Of a stretch of DNA of 64,000 nucleotides, positions 42,340 to 51,480 are shown piece after piece. Positions within the stretch are counted from its first letter, which is position 1. Every line of letters starts with the position of its first letter. Under the pieces are notes generated by a model, which saw only the letters and a list, made by a program, of their open reading frames with translations, was not told the DNA's origin and did not search any database. The DNA comes from Oscillospiraceae bacterium (lineage in GTDB: Bacteria; Bacillota; Clostridia; Oscillospirales; Ruminococcaceae), in assembly GCA_020024155.1 (NCBI GenBank), contig JAHHUE010000003.1, forward strand, positions 1 through 64,000, written 5' to 3'. The translations under genes were made by a program, and so were the position numbers.

Positions 42340-45300
42340 CTATTTTTGCAATGATGATTCTTTAAACAAATTAAGCATATCTTTCATAACATCAAGGCTA
42401 TTTTTGTCAGCTTTTATTTGAGCACTTATATATGGTTTTTCTGTACTGTTTACAAGTATTTTGTGTTTTGTATTCTTTATAACATAACCAACATCAATAT
42501 GTGCAAAATCATTTGAATAAAACATAAGGCTGTCTTTTCTCTGCACAACTTCGGTTATACCTACACTAGATGCAAGAACACGCAAAAGAGAAATATCTAT
42601 AAGCCCCATAACACTTTCAGGCACATCGCCATAACGGTCAATAAATTCATCAAGCAAATCAGATACATCATCTTCGCTTTCAAGTGATGCTATGCGTTTA
42701 TAACTTTCTATTCTGTTTTGAGTATATGGAATATATTTTTCCGGAATATATGCGTCAACAGTAATATCAATAAGGCAATCACTTTTTTCTGTCTTTATTT
42801 CTTCCCCTTTTTCAACAGCAATAGCCTGATTAAGAAGTTTTACATATAAATCATAACCTATACTTGCCATAAATCCACTTTGAGTTTTACCAAGAATACT
42901 GCCTGCACCACGAATTTGCAAATCTCGCATTGCAATTTTAAAGCCAGAGCCAAAATTTGTAAATTCTCTGATAGCATTAAGCCTTTTTACTGCAACTTCG
43001 TTAAGCACTTTATTTCTTTGGAATGTAAAATATGCGTATGATTTTCTTGTTGAACGTCCAACTCTGCCCCTTATTTGATAAAGCTGACTAAGACCCATTC
43101 TGTCTGCATCTTCAATTATCAAGGTATTGCAGTTTGGAACATCTATACCTGTTTCTATGATAGTTGTACATACAAGAATATCAATTTCTCCGTTTATAAG
43201 CTGTTGCCATACAGCAGATAAGCTTGCCTCGTCCATTTTACCGTGAGCAACACCAATTCTTGCGTTAGGACAATATCTCTGTACTCTCAATGCACAGTTA
43301 TCAATTGTTTCAACTCTATTATGAAGATAGTAGCATTGTCCACCACGGTTTAACTCTCTGTTAAGTGCATAAGCAACCATTTTTTCATCAAATTCACTTA
43401 CATAAGTTTCAATCGGAATACGGTCAAAGGGAGGTTTTTCAATTGTGGACATATCTCTTATACCATTAAGAGCCATACTCAGTGTTCTTGGAATAGGAGT
43501 TGCAGAAAGTGTAAGAACGTCAACACCTTTAAAGCCTTCAACAAGTTTTTCTTTGTGAGCAACACCAAATCGTTGTTCCTCATCTATAATAACAAGACCT
43601 AAATCCTTAAACTTAACTTTTTTCTGTATAAGTGCGTGTGTGCCAACAACAATATCAGCTACACCACTGTTAATATCTTTTATAGTCTGTTCTCTTTGTT
43701 TAAGACTTCTGAAACGGCTCAGCAGTTGTATATTTACTGGAAAGTTTTCCATTCTTTGTACCAAAGTATTATAGTGCTGCCAAGCAAGAACAGTTGTTGG
43801 TACAAGTATCGCCACTTGTTTTGAGTTCATAACTGCTTTAAAGGCTGCACGCAAAGCAACTTCTGTTTTACCAACACCAACATCACCACAAACAAGGCGT
43901 TCCATTGGATAGTTACTTTCCATATCATTTTTAATTTCAGAAATTGCTCTCAGCTGGTCTTCGGTTTCATCGTATATAAATCTTGCCTCAAAATCTTTTT
44001 GCCACTCGTTATCTTCATCAAAAGCAAAACCTTTTGCTTTTTCTCTTTCAGCATAAAGACGTATAAGCTCTGCTGCCATTTCCTGCGTTGCTTTTTTGGC
44101 TTTTGCTTTTGTTTTTTTCCAGCTTTCTCCTCCAAGTTTTGAAAGCTTTACATGTTCACCTTCTTGAGAATATGAATATCTGCTTATAAGGTCTAACTGT
44201 GTTACTGGCACAAACAAGCTATCTTTGCCTTGAAAGTTTATTTTGAGATAATCTTTTGTAACACCTTGCATACTTACATTGTGTATACCGTCATAAACAC
44301 CAATACCGTAATTTTGATGAACAACATAATCTCCCTTGGATATTTCATCAATTGATGTGAGAGCATCTTTTGCTTTTTGTCTTTTGTAGTTCTGTTTACC
44401 AACATCAAGTTTTCTGCCTGTTATAAGGCAAAGTTTATGCATTGGAAGTTCAAAGCCTTGTTGAGTATGCCCTGCTGCAACACCAATTGTGCCTTCTGAC
44501 AAAGGTGCATCTTTTTCCATATAAAAACTTGAATATCCAAATCCTTCAAGGTCTCTTGCAAGGCTTTGTGCAGATTTTTTTGTACCTGCAAGTACAACAA
44601 TTTTATATCCTTGCTTAATAAGCTGTTCAACATCACTTGCAAGCACTTTATATTCGCCTGCCCAGCTTGGCAGATTATGACAAGTAATATTTACTAAATG
44701 AGATAAACTTATATCCGATATACTTCTAACAAAGTCTTCTGCAATAATTGTTGGGTTTGTTTTAGCAACATTCAAAAGATATGAAAACGGAGCATAAAAA
44801 TCAGTCATTCCCTTTGCCAATACACCATCATTAAGCAAAGTTTCTATATCCTGCCCCATATGCCATAAAGTCTGTGAATAATTTTCTTTTGTGGCACTAA
44901 AATCATCAATAAATACAATTGGGTTGTCAAGATAATCAAACAATGTTGATTTAGTGTCATAGCAAATGGAAATGTACTTATCCATTGTCTGAGGCATTAT
45001 ATCGTTTTTAAGTGTATTTATATCTTTTTCTGTTGCTGTATCAAACTGAGAAATAGTTTTTCCGTTAAGTGTTTTTCTATAATTTTCAATTGACTGCAAA
45101 GCTGTTTGCGGAGATGTAAAAAGCACTTCTTTTACTGGAGAAATATGCACTTTTTTTATTTGTTCGGTGCGGCGTTGTGTTTCAATTTCAAAAGTGTTTA
45201 TACGGTCAATCTCATCGCCCCAAAACTCTATTCTTACTGGCAATGACATATCAGGTGTGTAAAGGTCAATAATATCACCTCTTTGAGCAAACTGACCTGC

Positions 45301-45798
45301 ACCTTCAACCATATCTCTGCGTACATATCCTGCGTTTATAAGATTTTCAACAAGTTGTTTTGGCTGAATAACTGTTGTGTCTTTTATTGTTAATGTATTC
45401 TGCAAAAACTTTTCTTTTGGCATTGTGTACATAAGTGCAGAATCCAATGTAGACACCACAATATTACATCTGTTGCTCACAAGATATCCAAGTGTCTGTA
45501 TTCTTTTGTATTCATACTCTCTGGAAAAACCTTCAAGTTGTCTTAAAGTCAAATCTCTTGACGGAAAAACTTGAGATTTATCACAAAAGAAAGATATATC
45601 CTCATTAAGACGGTTTGCGTTTTTTTCATCTTTTGTAAGAACAAGCACTGTTCTGTTTGTTGTTTGTTGTATAGCAGCAATAAATGCTGCTCTTGCAGTT
45701 TGTGAAAGTCCAAATAAAGCTATCGGAGAAGTATATTCACGAATTTCATTATTTATTTTTATAAATTCCTGAGTTTTTACAATTTCTTTTAAAAGCAT
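42340..45798 (-). CDS. mfd: Transcription-repair coupling factor Mfd
   Basis: DNA translocase that removes stalled RNA polymerase and recruits UvrA. 1152 residues, near the usual length. N-terminal UvrB-like part (about 1-460), CarD/RID polymerase-interacting domain (about 470-560, GDYVVHQNYGIGVYDGI), RecG-like helicase (Walker A VCGDVGVGKTEVALRA, DEEQRFGV, SATPIPRT, QIRGRVGRS) and the C-terminal TRCF domain. AAGGAG lies before the ATG. Follows pth by 101 bp. Confidence 0.97.
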   Translation of the reverse strand: MLLKEIVKTQEFIKINNEIREYTSPIALFGLSQTARAAFIAAIQQTTNRTVLVLTKDEKNANRLNEDISFFCDKSQVFPSRDLTLRQLEGFSREYEYKRIQTLGYLVSNRCNIVVSTLDSALMYTMPKEKFLQNTLTIKDTTVIQPKQLVENLINAGYVRRDMVEGAGQFAQRGDIIDLYTPDMSLPVRIEFWGDEIDRINTFEIETQRRTEQIKKVHISPVKEVLFTSPQTALQSIENYRKTLNGKTISQFDTATEKDINTLKNDIMPQTMDKYISICYDTKSTLFDYLDNPIVFIDDFSATKENYSQTLWHMGQDIETLLNDGVLAKGMTDFYAPFSYLLNVAKTNPTIIAEDFVRSISDISLSHLVNITCHNLPSWAGEYKVLASDVEQLIKQGYKIVVLAGTKKSAQSLARDLEGFGYSSFYMEKDAPLSEGTIGVAAGHTQQGFELPMHKLCLITGRKLDVGKQNYKRQKAKDALTSIDEISKGDYVVHQNYGIGVYDGIHNVSMQGVTKDYLKINFQGKDSLFVPVTQLDLISRYSYSQEGEHVKLSKLGGESWKKTKAKAKKATQEMAAELIRLYAEREKAKGFAFDEDNEWQKDFEARFIYDETEDQLRAISEIKNDMESNYPMERLVCGDVGVGKTEVALRAAFKAVMNSKQVAILVPTTVLAWQHYNTLVQRMENFPVNIQLLSRFRSLKQREQTIKDINSGVADIVVGTHALIQKKVKFKDLGLVIIDEEQRFGVAHKEKLVEGFKGVDVLTLSATPIPRTLSMALNGIRDMSTIEKPPFDRIPIETYVSEFDEKMVAYALNRELNRGGQCYYLHNRVETIDNCALRVQRYCPNARIGVAHGKMDEASLSAVWQQLINGEIDILVCTTIIETGIDVPNCNTLIIEDADRMGLSQLYQIRGRVGRSTRKSYAYFTFQRNKVLNEVAVKRLNAIREFTNFGSGFKIAMRDLQIRGAGSILGKTQSGFMASIGYDLYVKLLNQAIAVEKGEEIKTEKSDCLIDITVDAYIPEKYIPYTQNRIESYKRIASLESEDDVSDLLDEFIDRYGDVPESVMGLIDISLLRVLASSVGITEVVQRKDSLMFYSNDFAHIDVGYVIKNTKHKILVNSTEKPYISAQIKADKNSLDVMKDMLNLFKESSLQK

Positions 45799-45856
45799 CT
45801 TATTCTCCTTGTGATATTATTTTCGACAAATATTGCAATATGTATAACAAGCAGTT

Positions 45857-45887
45857 GCCGTACAGGGCATAGTACACCCCGTACGGC
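45857..45887 (-). promoter_or_regulatory. GC-rich 11-bp hairpin between pth and mfd
   Basis: Arms at 45857-45867 and 45877-45887 (outer GCCGTAC/GTACGGC). All 11 pairs form only in minus-strand RNA, where one is G-U. It begins 13 bases after the pth stop and has no U-run, so it may be a processing or attenuation element. Confidence 0.55.
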
Positions 45888-45899
45888 TTTCTGATTTTA

Positions 45900-46487
45900 T
45901 TATTTACTATATGCGTTCATGGCTTTTTGGATATCTCCGTTAGCCATAAGTTTTACAGCATTGTGCACATCTTCAAATCTTTCTGATAAAAGTTTCTTTT
46001 CACTATCAGTAAATTTTCCAAGCACCCAATCTGCAAGGTCGTAGTCTGGATGAGGTTTTTGTCCAACACCCATTTTTATTCTTGGAAATTCCTGTCCAAT
46101 ATGACTGATTATACTTTTTATGCCATTATGACCACCGGCACTGCCTTTTTGTCTTATACGCATTTTGCCAACATCAAGAGAAATATCATCATAAATTACA
46201 ATGATATTTTCAGCCGGCACTTTATAAAACTTTGCAGCCTGCATAACAGCTTCGCCTGAAAGATTCATAAAAGTTTGTGGCTTTAAAAACATAATTTTTT
46301 TCCCGTCAGTTTCCCATACACCATATAAAGCAGAAAACTTTGCCTTTGTAACAGAAACATTATTTTTTTCTGCAATATAATCAAGAGTTTCAAAACCTAT
46401 ATTATGACGGGTATTCTGATATTTAGAACCTGGATTTCCAAGGCCTACAACTATATAATCTATATTTTGATTTGATTTAAAAAACAT
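45900..46487 (-). CDS. pth: Peptidyl-tRNA hydrolase
   Basis: Releases peptides from prematurely dropped peptidyl-tRNAs. 195 residues. VVGLGNPGSKYQNTRHNIGFETLD includes the catalytic histidine, LKPQTFMNLSGEAV and DDISLDVGKMRIRQKGSAGGHNGIKS are the other signatures. Starts 3 bp after prs. Confidence 0.96.
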   Translation of the reverse strand: MFFKSNQNIDYIVVGLGNPGSKYQNTRHNIGFETLDYIAEKNNVSVTKAKFSALYGVWETDGKKIMFLKPQTFMNLSGEAVMQAAKFYKVPAENIIVIYDDISLDVGKMRIRQKGSAGGHNGIKSIISHIGQEFPRIKMGVGQKPHPDYDLADWVLGKFTDSEKKLLSERFEDVHNAVKLMANGDIQKAMNAYSK

Positions 46488-46490
46488 AAC

Positions 46491-47438
46491 TTAGTTAAAC
46501 AATGTAGAGATACTTTGGTCAGCATAAATTCTTCTGATAGCATCTGCAAATACTGTTGAAACAGTAGCTGTTGAAATTTTGTCGAGGTGTTTTTCTTTTG
46601 GAAGTTGGATTGTATCAAGAATAACAACTTCTTCCAAAGCACTGTCTTGAATTCTCTGGATTGCAGGGCCAGAAAGAACAGCGTGTGTTGCACAAGCTCT
46701 AACAGATTTTGCACCACGTTCTTTAAGAGCGTTTGCAGCATTGCAAAGTGTACCTGCTGTATCAATAATGTCATCAATGATAACAACATTTTTGTCTTTG
46801 ATGTCGCCAATGATGTTCATAACTTCTGAAACATTTGCTTTTGGACGGCGTTTGTCAATAATTGCAATTGGTGCGTCAAGGTGAGCTGCAAATGTTCTTG
46901 CTCTTGTAACAGAACCAAGGTCTGGGCTAACAACAACCAAATCTTCAATAGCTTTTGCTTCAAAGATTTTTGCAAGGATTGGCATACCGATAAGGTGGTC
47001 AAGAGGAATATCGAAAAATCCTTGAATCTGTGCAGCGTGCAAGTCCATTGTAAGAACTCTGTCTGCGCCTGCTGCTGTGATAAGGTCAGCAACTAATTTT
47101 GCTGTAATTGGGTCACGAGATTTGCTTTTTCTGTCTTGTCTTGCATATCCAAAATATGGCATAACAGCTGTAATACGGCCAGCAGATGCTCTTTTAAGAG
47201 CGTCAATCATGATAAGCAATTCCATAAGATTGTTGTTTACAGGTGTGTTTGTACTTTGAACGATAAATACATCACTACCACGAACTGTTTCATGAATAGA
47301 AACAGCAATTTCACCATCGCTGAATGTGCTAACTTCACATTTACCAAGTGGTAAACCAAGTTGGTCAGCTATTGACTGTGCCAATTCTTTGCTTGCATTA
47401 GCTGCAAAAATCTTAATGTCTTTACCGTGAATATTCAT
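46491..47438 (-). CDS. prs: Ribose-phosphate pyrophosphokinase (PRPP synthetase)
   Basis: Makes PRPP from ribose-5-phosphate and ATP. 315 residues with the class I signatures: VQSTNTPVNNNLMELL, PYFGYARQDRKSKSRDPITAKL, the catalytic histidine in MDLHAAQIQGFFDIP and the PRPP loop VVIIDDIIDTAGTL. It is 70 bp after the GlmU-like gene; the glmU-prs-pth-mfd order is the classic Firmicute arrangement, which supports that gene's identity. Confidence 0.97.
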   Translation of the reverse strand: MNIHGKDIKIFAANASKELAQSIADQLGLPLGKCEVSTFSDGEIAVSIHETVRGSDVFIVQSTNTPVNNNLMELLIMIDALKRASAGRITAVMPYFGYARQDRKSKSRDPITAKLVADLITAAGADRVLTMDLHAAQIQGFFDIPLDHLIGMPILAKIFEAKAIEDLVVVSPDLGSVTRARTFAAHLDAPIAIIDKRRPKANVSEVMNIIGDIKDKNVVIIDDIIDTAGTLCNAANALKERGAKSVRACATHAVLSGPAIQRIQDSALEEVVILDTIQLPKEKHLDKISTATVSTVFADAIRRIYADQSISTLFN

Positions 47439-47508
47439 TTTTTACCTCATCTTCTCTTTGTTATTTATGTTTAAAATTTTAACTTAATTAAAATATTAAA
47501 TTACAAAA

Positions 47509-48207
47509 TTATTTAGAATGTTTTTCTATATATTTATCAAGTTTTTTCTTTGCCCAACCGGTTTTATTTTCTTGTTTTGCTCTTGCAATTGCCAAATCAC
47601 AATCTCCAACATCTTTTGTTATAGTTGAGCCCGCTGCTGTGTATGCTCCGTTTCCAACTTTTACTGGTGCAATAAGGTTTGTATTGCAGCCAATAAAGGC
47701 ATAATCTCCAATAGTTGTTCTATTTTTGCTTTCACCGTCATAATTTACAGTTACAACACCACAGCCAAAATTAACATGTTTGCCCACATCACTATCACCT
47801 ATGTAAGTAAGATGTGCTATTGATGTACCTTCACCTATTGTTGAGTTTTTAACTTCAACAAAATCACCAATCTTAACATTTTTTTCGATATGGCTGTCAG
47901 GACGCAGTTGTGTAAATGGACCTATTTTTGCACCGTCTGCAACAGTGGATTGAGCCCCTTGTGAAGAATTGAAAACAACATTATCACCCAAAGTACAATC
48001 AGTAATCATACTGTTTGGACCAATAACACAATTTTCACCAATTTTTGTGTTACCTTTCAAGATAGTTCCTGGAAGAATTTGTGTGCCTTTGCCAATTTCG
48101 ACTTGTGGGTCTATAACCACACCATGACTTGTCAAAAAAACAACACCGTTTTGAATATGTTTTTCAATAATATCTAAATAAAATTTTTCCTGTTCTAATA
48201 TAGACAT
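47509..48207 (-). CDS. GlmU acetyltransferase half (no uridylyltransferase domain)
   Basis: A left-handed beta-helix acetyltransferase of 232 residues that corresponds to the linker helix and C-terminal half of GlmU: acetylation of glucosamine-1-phosphate. Residues matching the E. coli active site are present (R102 in LRPDS, K120 in VEVKNS, H132 in AHLTY, N155-Y156 in NYDG). The N-terminal pyrophosphorylase half (LAAGxGTRM and so on) is missing, and upstream DNA is a promoter region and not a broken gene. The ATG at 48207 has AAGGG nine bases upstream; the ATG at 48216 directly abuts it. Location before prs-pth-mfd is that of glmU. Confidence 0.88.
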   Translation of the reverse strand: MSILEQEKFYLDIIEKHIQNGVVFLTSHGVVIDPQVEIGKGTQILPGTILKGNTKIGENCVIGPNSMITDCTLGDNVVFNSSQGAQSTVADGAKIGPFTQLRPDSHIEKNVKIGDFVEVKNSTIGEGTSIAHLTYIGDSDVGKHVNFGCGVVTVNYDGESKNRTTIGDYAFIGCNTNLIAPVKVGNGAYTAAGSTITKDVGDCDLAIARAKQENKTGWAKKKLDKYIEKHSK

Positions 48208-48269
48208 CACTTTCATCCCTTCTGTGTTTAGTTTGTCTACACAACTACTAATTATATCATACTCTATTG

Positions 48270-48281
48270 TTTGATTTTTTC
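48270..48281 (-). promoter_or_regulatory. Extended -10 promoter of the GlmU-like gene
   Basis: On the minus strand TATGA-TATAAT lies roughly 45-55 bases before the start codon; a TTGAAA further upstream is 21 bases from it, so the -35 is doubtful. Coordinates are approximate. Confidence 0.4.
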
Positions 48282-48371
48282 AAGTATTTATTTATTATTT
48301 TTCAAAAGCTTGTGTAAAATATATAAGTTAATTTTAAAAACTTTAATTTTTTTGAACCTTTTGTTATAAAA

Positions 48372-48400
48372 TTGATTTTTATTTACAATTAGTATATTAT
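48372..48400 (+). promoter_or_regulatory. SigA promoter of the small membrane-protein gene
   Basis: TTGATT (48372-48377) and TATTAT (48395-48400), 17-bp spacer. Confidence 0.65.
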
Positions 48401-48432
48401 TTAACATAACAAATATTATTGGAGGATACTAA

Positions 48433-48984
48433 ATGGTACCATTTTTTTACAATATAAGGAATAAATTAACAAAAGCTACGGCTCTTTTTATCTTTTTTGT
48501 AATTTATTTTATAGTATTTTGGTTTATGTTTTTCACAAAAGGTATTTTTATAAATGAGCATTTTTACAAAAAAAGTGCAAACTTAAATACCATAACATAC
48601 TCAGCTTTTGACTTTGGTTGCGATTTTGAGCAAATCGTTATGAAAAAGCAAATTGACAAAACTGTAATTACTGTTGATGATAAATATACTGTTACTGTTA
48701 CAAATCAAAACGAAGTAATACCTTCTCAAAACACTGATATTGAGCTTAACTGGTCTGAAATTGCAAGTCAAAAAGGCGAAACCGTAAGAAAGCTTGGTCA
48801 AAGGCCATGGCCGTTAGCCATTATAGTAGCAATTATATTTTTCTTTGCAAAAAAATATAACACACAAATTTATTCATTCATATACAAAAACCACGCTGCC
48901 GGAGAAAATTATTATAAATATTTTGATATACTATTTTCAATACTGTGCGTTGCAGTGTTAATTTATCTTGTACTTCCACTATAA
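48433..48984 (+). CDS. Membrane protein of unknown function
   Basis: 183 residues with three membrane helices (about 17-36, 126-141 and 163-181). Between the first and second lies an extracytoplasmic beta-rich part of about 85 residues (QIDKTVITVDDKYTVTVTNQNEV). TTGGAGG precedes the ATG. Single gene between its own promoter and a shared terminator, divergent from the GlmU-like gene and convergent with pepT. No family recognised. Confidence 0.75.
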   Translation: MVPFFYNIRNKLTKATALFIFFVIYFIVFWFMFFTKGIFINEHFYKKSANLNTITYSAFDFGCDFEQIVMKKQIDKTVITVDDKYTVTVTNQNEVIPSQNTDIELNWSEIASQKGETVRKLGQRPWPLAIIVAIIFFFAKKYNTQIYSFIYKNHAAGENYYKYFDILFSILCVAVLIYLVLPL

Positions 48985-48985
48985 C

Positions 48986-49015
48986 AAAAAGGGACGAAAA
49001 TTCGTCCCTTTTATT
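48986..49015. terminator. Bidirectional terminator between the membrane-protein gene and pepT
   Basis: Perfect 12-bp arms AAAAGGGACGAA and TTCGTCCCTTTT with a two-base loop, fully symmetrical. Confidence 0.92.
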
Positions 49016-49016
49016 T

Positions 49017-50231
49017 TTATTCTGCGTAAATTTTAAGTATGTTTTTAACAACTTCAACGCATACTTCCATATTTTCTTTTGTTGTACATTCATATTTTCC
49101 GTGGAAATTCATACCACCTGTTGCAAGGTTTGGACAAGGAAGTCCCATAAATGATAATCTTGCACCGTCTGTACCACCACGAATTGCTATGCTTTTAGGT
49201 GTAACACCTGCTTGTTCTGTTGCTTTTACTGCGTTTTCAATAAGATGGAAATGTGGCAAAATCTTTTCTTTCATATTGCGATAGCTAAGCGTTGTTTCAA
49301 CATTAACCAATTCTCTGCCATATTTTTTATTGAGAAATTCTGCAATATCATAGAGCATTGTTTCTTTTTGTTTGATTTTTTCTCCGTCATGGTCACGAAG
49401 AATATAGTGCATAACTGTTTTTTCTATGCTGCCTTCTATTTCTATAAGATGGAAAAAGCCTTCAAAGTTTTCTGTGTATTCAGGTCTTTCAAATTCAGGC
49501 AACATACGGTCAAATTCAAAAGCAACTCTTTGGCTGTTTATCATCTGTCCTTTTGCACTGCCTGGATGAATTGAACGGCCTGAAATTGTTATCTGTGCAG
49601 AAACAGCATTAAAGTTTTCATACTCTATTTCGCCTGGCAAACCACCGTCAACTGTGTATGCAAAATCAGCACCAAAGCCTTTTACATCAAACAAATTTGC
49701 CCCTCTGCCAATTTCTTCATCAGGTGTAAATCCAACTGCAATTTTGCCGTGTGGGATATCATTTTTGATAATATCTTCAACTGCTTGCATAATAACAGCA
49801 ATACCTGATTTATCGTCAGCGCCAAGCAAGCTTGTGCCATCTGTTGTTATAAGAGTATGACCTTTAAAGTTTTTAAGTTCTGGAAATTCGCTTACACTCA
49901 AAATATCTCCGCTGCCTGCAAGCAAAACATCTTTCCCATTATAGTTTTCTATAATCTGAGGTTTTACATCATACCCATTAAAGTCAGTTGCTGTGTCCAT
50001 ATGAGCAATCAAGCCTATACAGTGTTTATCTTCATATCCCTTTGTTGCAGGAAATTCTCCGTAAACATAACCGTCTTTTATACGAACATTTTCAAGTCCG
50101 ATTTCTTTCATTTGTTTTGACACAAAATCAGCAACATCAAGCTGACAAGCTGTTGATGGACAAGTTTCACTGCTTTCATCAGAAGGAGATGAAATCTTTA
50201 TATAGCTTAAAAATTTTTCTGTAACACTCAT
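49017..50231 (-). CDS. pepT: Peptidase T (aminotripeptidase)
   Basis: Zinc-dependent tripeptidase of family M20B, cytoplasmic. 404 residues with metal ligands in GLIAHMDTATDF, LLGADDKSG, GFTPDEEIGRGA and the C-terminal HGKYECTTKENME; the dimerisation domain lies in the middle (about 205-310). GGGAG stands before the ATG. A TAGAAT -10 box is at 50276-50281. Confidence 0.95.
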   Translation of the reverse strand: MSVTEKFLSYIKISSPSDESSETCPSTACQLDVADFVSKQMKEIGLENVRIKDGYVYGEFPATKGYEDKHCIGLIAHMDTATDFNGYDVKPQIIENYNGKDVLLAGSGDILSVSEFPELKNFKGHTLITTDGTSLLGADDKSGIAVIMQAVEDIIKNDIPHGKIAVGFTPDEEIGRGANLFDVKGFGADFAYTVDGGLPGEIEYENFNAVSAQITISGRSIHPGSAKGQMINSQRVAFEFDRMLPEFERPEYTENFEGFFHLIEIEGSIEKTVMHYILRDHDGEKIKQKETMLYDIAEFLNKKYGRELVNVETTLSYRNMKEKILPHFHLIENAVKATEQAGVTPKSIAIRGGTDGARLSFMGLPCPNLATGGMNFHGKYECTTKENMEVCVEVVKNILKIYAE

Positions 50232-50275
50232 CGTTTAAACTCCCTTTCATTCTTTTCACTTTAAAATTTACGACT

Positions 50276-50281
50276 ATTCTA
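50276..50281 (-). promoter_or_regulatory. Possible -10 box of pepT
   Basis: TAGAAT on the minus strand preceded by TGTGA, 45 bases before the start; -35 poor. Confidence 0.35.
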
Positions 50282-50332
50282 TCACAAAATGATAAATAAT
50301 TCACTATTTTTATCATATTTTTTTATATACAC

Positions 50333-50361
50333 TTTAAATATCATAAATTATGTGGTAGAAT
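50333..50361 (+). promoter_or_regulatory. Probable promoter of the polysaccharide cluster
   Basis: TTTAAA (50333-50338) and TAGAAT (50356-50361) with a 17-bp spacer and a TG-rich segment before the -10. A small bulged hairpin (50399-50418) lies in the leader. Confidence 0.55.
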
Positions 50362-50433
50362 AGCACTATAATTGATTTATAATTATTTATTAAATTTTAA
50401 GCTAGATAATTCTAGGCTTTTGGAGGATATTTT

Positions 50434-51480
50434 ATGTCAAATTCAGTTTTTACTGGTAAAACCCTGTTGATTACAGGTGGTACAGGCAGTTTTGGACACA
50501 CTGTACTTAAACACTTTTTAACAACAGATATAGGAGAAATCCGTATATTCTCCCGTGACGAAAAGAAACAAGACGATATGCGTCATGAACTTCAAGTTTC
50601 TCATCCAGTTGAAAGCCAAAAAGTAAAATTTTACATTGGCGATGTTAGGGATATTAACAGTGTTAATAACGCAATGAACGGCGTTGACTTTATTTTTCAC
50701 GCAGCTGCTCTTAAACAAGTTCCTTCTTGTGAATTTTTCCCTATTGAAGCTGTAAAAACAAATGTTATCGGTACAGAAAATGTTCTTACAAGTGCAATTG
50801 CCCATGGTGTAAAAAAGGTTGTTTGCCTTTCAACTGATAAAGCTGCATACCCTATCAACGCAATGGGTATTTCAAAAGCTTTGATGGAAAAAGTTATTGT
50901 TGCAAAATCAAGAACTGTTGACGGCGACAAAACAACTATCTGCTGTACACGCTATGGCAATGTTATGTGCAGTCGTGGCAGTGTTATTCCTCTTTTCCGT
51001 GACCAGATAAAACAAGGCAAACCTCTTACAATTACAAACCCTGATATGACAAGATTCCTTATGAACCTTGATGAAGCTGTTGACCTTGTTGTTTTTGCTT
51101 TTACACACGGACAACCTGGCGACCTTTTTGTTCAGAAATCACCTGCTTGTACAATTGGTGATCTTGCAAAAGCAACTCAGGAACTCTTTGGTGATACAGG
51201 CACAAAAATAATCGGCGAAAGACATGGTGAAAAATTGTACGAAACTCTCCTAACAGAAGAAGAAGCTGCAAAAGCTATTGATATGGGTGGATATTACAGA
51301 GTTCCTGCCGATAACCGTGACCTAAACTATGATAAATATTTTGTTGAAGGCAACACAGACGAAAAACTCATTCATCAATATACAAGCCATAACACAGAAC
51401 GCCTTTCTGTTGAAGGTACAATTGCAAAAATGAAAACAACAGAATACATTCAAGAGGAGCTTAGTAAACTTGAAAAATAA
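50434..51480 (+). CDS. capE: UDP-GlcNAc 4,6-dehydratase/5-epimerase, CapE/FnlA/WbjB family
   Basis: First step of UDP-L-FucNAc synthesis: UDP-GlcNAc to the 2-acetamido-2,6-dideoxy-4-keto-talose/gulose intermediates. An extended SDR of 348 residues: NAD motif ITGGTGSFG, HAAALKQVPSCEFFP, VCLSTDKAAYPINAMGISKALMEK. The usual YxxxK reads MGISK, the SMK triad known from WbjB/CapE, so this is not a defect. TTGGAGG lies before the ATG. First gene of the cluster, overlapping capF. Confidence 0.93.
   Translation: MSNSVFTGKTLLITGGTGSFGHTVLKHFLTTDIGEIRIFSRDEKKQDDMRHELQVSHPVESQKVKFYIGDVRDINSVNNAMNGVDFIFHAAALKQVPSCEFFPIEAVKTNVIGTENVLTSAIAHGVKKVVCLSTDKAAYPINAMGISKALMEKVIVAKSRTVDGDKTTICCTRYGNVMCSRGSVIPLFRDQIKQGKPLTITNPDMTRFLMNLDEAVDLVVFAFTHGQPGDLFVQKSPACTIGDLAKATQELFGDTGTKIIGERHGEKLYETLLTEEEAAKAIDMGGYYRVPADNRDLNYDKYFVEGNTDEKLIHQYTSHNTERLSVEGTIAKMKTTEYIQEELSKLEK

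Noticed and set aside
50434..51480. Loss of the catalytic tyrosine in CapE (YxxxK reads MGISK)
   Set aside because: Methionine in place of tyrosine is normal for the CapE/WbjB subfamily, so it is not an inactivating change.
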